The position numbers and the translations under genes are program-made. From NCBI GenBank assembly GCA_964058805.1, contig CAXKVV010002168.1:62001-126000 (forward strand): 64,000 bases of DNA, given 5' to 3'. Positions 61,480 to 64,000 of the stretch are shown here, piece after piece. Every line of letters starts with the position of its first letter. The stretch's first letter is position 1. Under the pieces are notes generated by a model. It saw only the letters and a list, made by a program, of their open reading frames with translations, was not told the origin of the DNA and did no database searches. The DNA comes from Schoenoplectus triqueter (taxonomy: Eukaryota > Streptophyta > Magnoliopsida > Poales > Cyperaceae).

Positions 61480-62070
61480 ACGAACCTACAAACAGATCGG
61501 TTCAGTCTTTATTTAACCCTGTGGAAGACGAACCTACAAACAGATCGGTTCAATCTCTACTTAATTCTATGGAAGACAAACCTACAAACAGATCGGTTTT
61601 GTCCTATGGAAGACGAACCTACAAACAGATCGGTTCAGTCCATGCCACCTCGAGATGTAACCTTACTACAGACCAGGTTAGTCTCTTCAGAGGGGCTTGA
61701 GGTGAGTCTACATACAGAACGACTCGACCTCCGTTGATCTAGAAGATAAACCTACTACAGAACGGTTCAATCTTAACTAGTCAACAACCAATCACACAAA
61801 ATACAACTCGAAGCACTGAGTCGGTTGATCTTGAGGTTGGTGAATCAGGAGAAGGGTGGATATGGCCCACGTGTTTCTTCTCACCGATCTTCTAGATCAT
61901 GAATTCGAAGCACTAAGCCGATTCATAAACCTAGGAAACACAATTACACACAATGTCAAACCTGAAACGCTGGGCCAGCTTAACATTGAGGCATGTGTTA
62001 GTGAAGGAACCTACCTACAGAACGGTTCACATTCACTGTTTTGTGGATGAATCTACTACAGAACGATTCA
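61480..62070. repeat. TACTACAGA-type hairpin family, copy 2
   Basis: Tandem mini-hairpins with GAACC/GGTTC stems around a 12-nt loop tacaaacagatc (61482-61503 and two further copies), an AAACC/GGTTT version (61578-61599), TAACCT/AGGTTA (61658-61680), GAGTC/GACTC near 61704 and GAATC/GATTC (62049-62069). The stem changes are matched on both sides. Confidence 0.75.
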
Positions 62071-62892
62071 ATCTCACAGTCTCGGGAGATGAGCCAGAAG
62101 ACAAACTTATCGACAGATGAGTTCAGTCTTGCTAGTTCAAATGGTCATGAATTACTTGTTCATGACACCGAGTCATTAAGATGTCACTTCTCTCGGACAT
62201 CATAATGTTCTTCTTCTTCAAAGTCGACATATCTCTCCATGCTGATGTCGTGTCTTTGGTCATTCTTCAGCGAGCGTCAAGATGTTCTTGTCTCGACTAA
62301 TCATTCTACATGTTGCATTACTTGTGCAAAATCACTATGTTGCCCTACATCCCTCGTGTGAGCGTATTCAGTCATGAGTTACTTGCTCATGGTAGTGAGT
62401 CATTAAGATGTCACCTCTCTAGGACATCGTAATGTTCTTCTTCCTCAGAGTTGACATACATTTCCATGTTAATATCGCAGCTCTGGTTATTCTTCATCAA
62501 ACGTCAAGATGTTCCTGTCTCGACGTATCTCCTCATGTTGCTATCGAAGCCTTAATCACCCTACGTCAAGATGTTCCTGTCTCGATGTATCTTATTATTC
62601 TTCATCAAGTGTCAAGATGTTCTTGTCTCGACATATCTTCTCATGTTGCTATCAAAGCCTTAATCATCCTACGTCAAGATGTTCTTGTCTCAACGTATCT
62701 TCTCATGTTGCTATCGAAGCTTTAGTCATCCTACGTCAAAATGTTCTTGTCTTGACTAATCGTTCTAAAGGTTATATCATGTGTGCAAACATTCTCATGT
62801 GGCTCTACAATCCTTATGTGAGCTTATTTACTCATTTCTAAAATGCACAAAGTCTATTATATAATATCTTCCATTATTATTCCTATTATAAA

Positions 62893-62897
62893 GATGC

Positions 62898-62960
<63 letters not shown>
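62893..62960. repeat. ATT trinucleotide microsatellite
   Basis: About 22 consecutive att units, absent at the equivalent place in copy 1 (about 34035), so it arose or expanded after the duplication. Confidence 0.9.
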
Positions 62961-62962
<2 letters not shown>

Positions 62963-64000
62963 TTATTTCTTAAACTCTATTTATCTATGTAGAAAAATTA
63001 TTTACAAAAATAATAGGAAAAAGGGGTTAGCTATTAACTAGAATTTTATTTATATTTTTGGGATTTTTATAATAGCTAAAATAGTAGAATTTTATTTTTA
63101 TTATTTCTAAACTCTATTTATTTTGTAGAGATCACTTACAAGAATAATAGAAAATAAAATGGCTCTGATTTTTTTATTTGTATTTTTAAAATAGCCAAAG
63201 TAATAGAATTTTATTATTATATTCTATTATGTTGAAACACTATTCATTATGTAGGAATTATTTACAAAATCAAAAGATGGTTAGCTATATTATTTTTTAT
63301 TATTATTATTTTTTATTTTTTTATTTTTAAAATCTATAATAGCTAAAAAGAAATCATTATTAATATTCTATCCTATTTATTATACTATTCATTATATATT
63401 TTTATTATTTCTATTTATTATCCATAGAAAAATATAAGATTTTTTTATTATTACTATTATTAGTTGAAAAAAATAGCCATGAGAGATGAAATTCATTATA
63501 TTTTTATTACAACTATTATTTTTATTGAATTTTATCCATCAAAATATTTTTATTGTATATTTGTATAGAAATAACAAAAGAAATGCAATTCATTTTATTA
63601 TAAAACTATATTATCATTCTTTATTATAGAAGAAAATGTATTTACTATCTATTATCATGGTAGTATATATTTTTGTATATTTTTTTACTATTTATTTTTA
63701 TTATTCTTTTTACAGAAAATATCAACATAATATCTATCATTATTTATTTTTATTTATCAAAGAATATAGCTAATCTCATTATTTATTATGGCATATTACT
63801 ATCATCATTATTATTTCATGGAAAATCACTTGAAAAATCAGTAAAACTATTATTCATGATTTTATTTGAATTTTTGGGATTTTTATAGCATTTAAAATGA
63901 CAAGTCAAAGCTAAGTCAAATATATCAATATATGTAATGTCTTTTGCTTTTAAATTGTTTTATCATGATTATATTTTTAAAACTGGAATATTATCATATA

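Larger units (their letters stand above)
61185..64000. repeat. Right flank of array 2, copy 2 of the duplicated segment
   Basis: Collinear with 32296-35055 from the GC-rich border to the window end. Differences include expansion of the gaacctacaaacagatcggttc-type hairpin units (61480-61630), extra gatgttc-tgtctcgac units (62510-62750) and a long ATT microsatellite at about 62893-62960. No gene recognised; open frames at 61203-61737, 62432-62841 and 63673 lie in repeats or AT-rich DNA. Confidence 0.9.

Overview
The window is nuclear DNA of a flowering plant. The evidence is an Angela/BARE-type Ty1/copia retrotransposon with an initiator-Met-tRNA primer site, a spliced gene carrying a plant mobile domain (PMD), plant-style GT-AG introns, and AT-rich intergenic DNA. 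I cannot name the species. No rRNA, tRNA or bacterial-type gene is visible. Almost everything is repeat DNA, and no gene in the window is intact.

Layout. 1-3344: AT-rich flank with short hairpins and degenerate repeats. 3345-32292: a 29-kb array of a GC-rich, CpG-dense 58-bp satellite, roughly 500 monomers, with higher-order structure and a recent 10.5-kb internal tandem duplication. 32296-35055: a non-satellite right flank that holds a striking family of small hairpins. 35056-36800: AT-rich DNA without a recognisable gene. 36811-43096: a promoter and a seven-exon PMD gene in which every intron is phase 1; it carries two in-frame TGA codons and is cut off by satellite. 43097-46618 and 57508-61161: a second satellite array split by an insertion. 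46619-57508: the insertion, a minus-strand Ty1/copia element with full LTRs, fused through a shared LTR to an internally deleted second copy. 61185-64000: a second copy of the 32296-35055 right flank.

How the parts relate. The same right flank follows both satellite arrays. A conserved motif with a 14-bp covarying hairpin (1692-1760 and 39473-39533) lies upstream of both arrays. I therefore read the window as two copies of one composite repeat: hairpin motif, then PMD gene (present only in copy 2), then 58-bp array, then hairpin-rich right flank, then AT-rich tail. The satellite looks like an internal, expandable part of a larger dispersed element, as has been described for tandem repeats in untranslated regions of plant Ty3 (Tat/Ogre) retrotransposons. 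The class of this element is unproven.

The very long open frames on the minus strand of the arrays are an arithmetic by-product of a stop-free 58-bp unit (58 = 1 mod 3), and I do not annotate them as genes.
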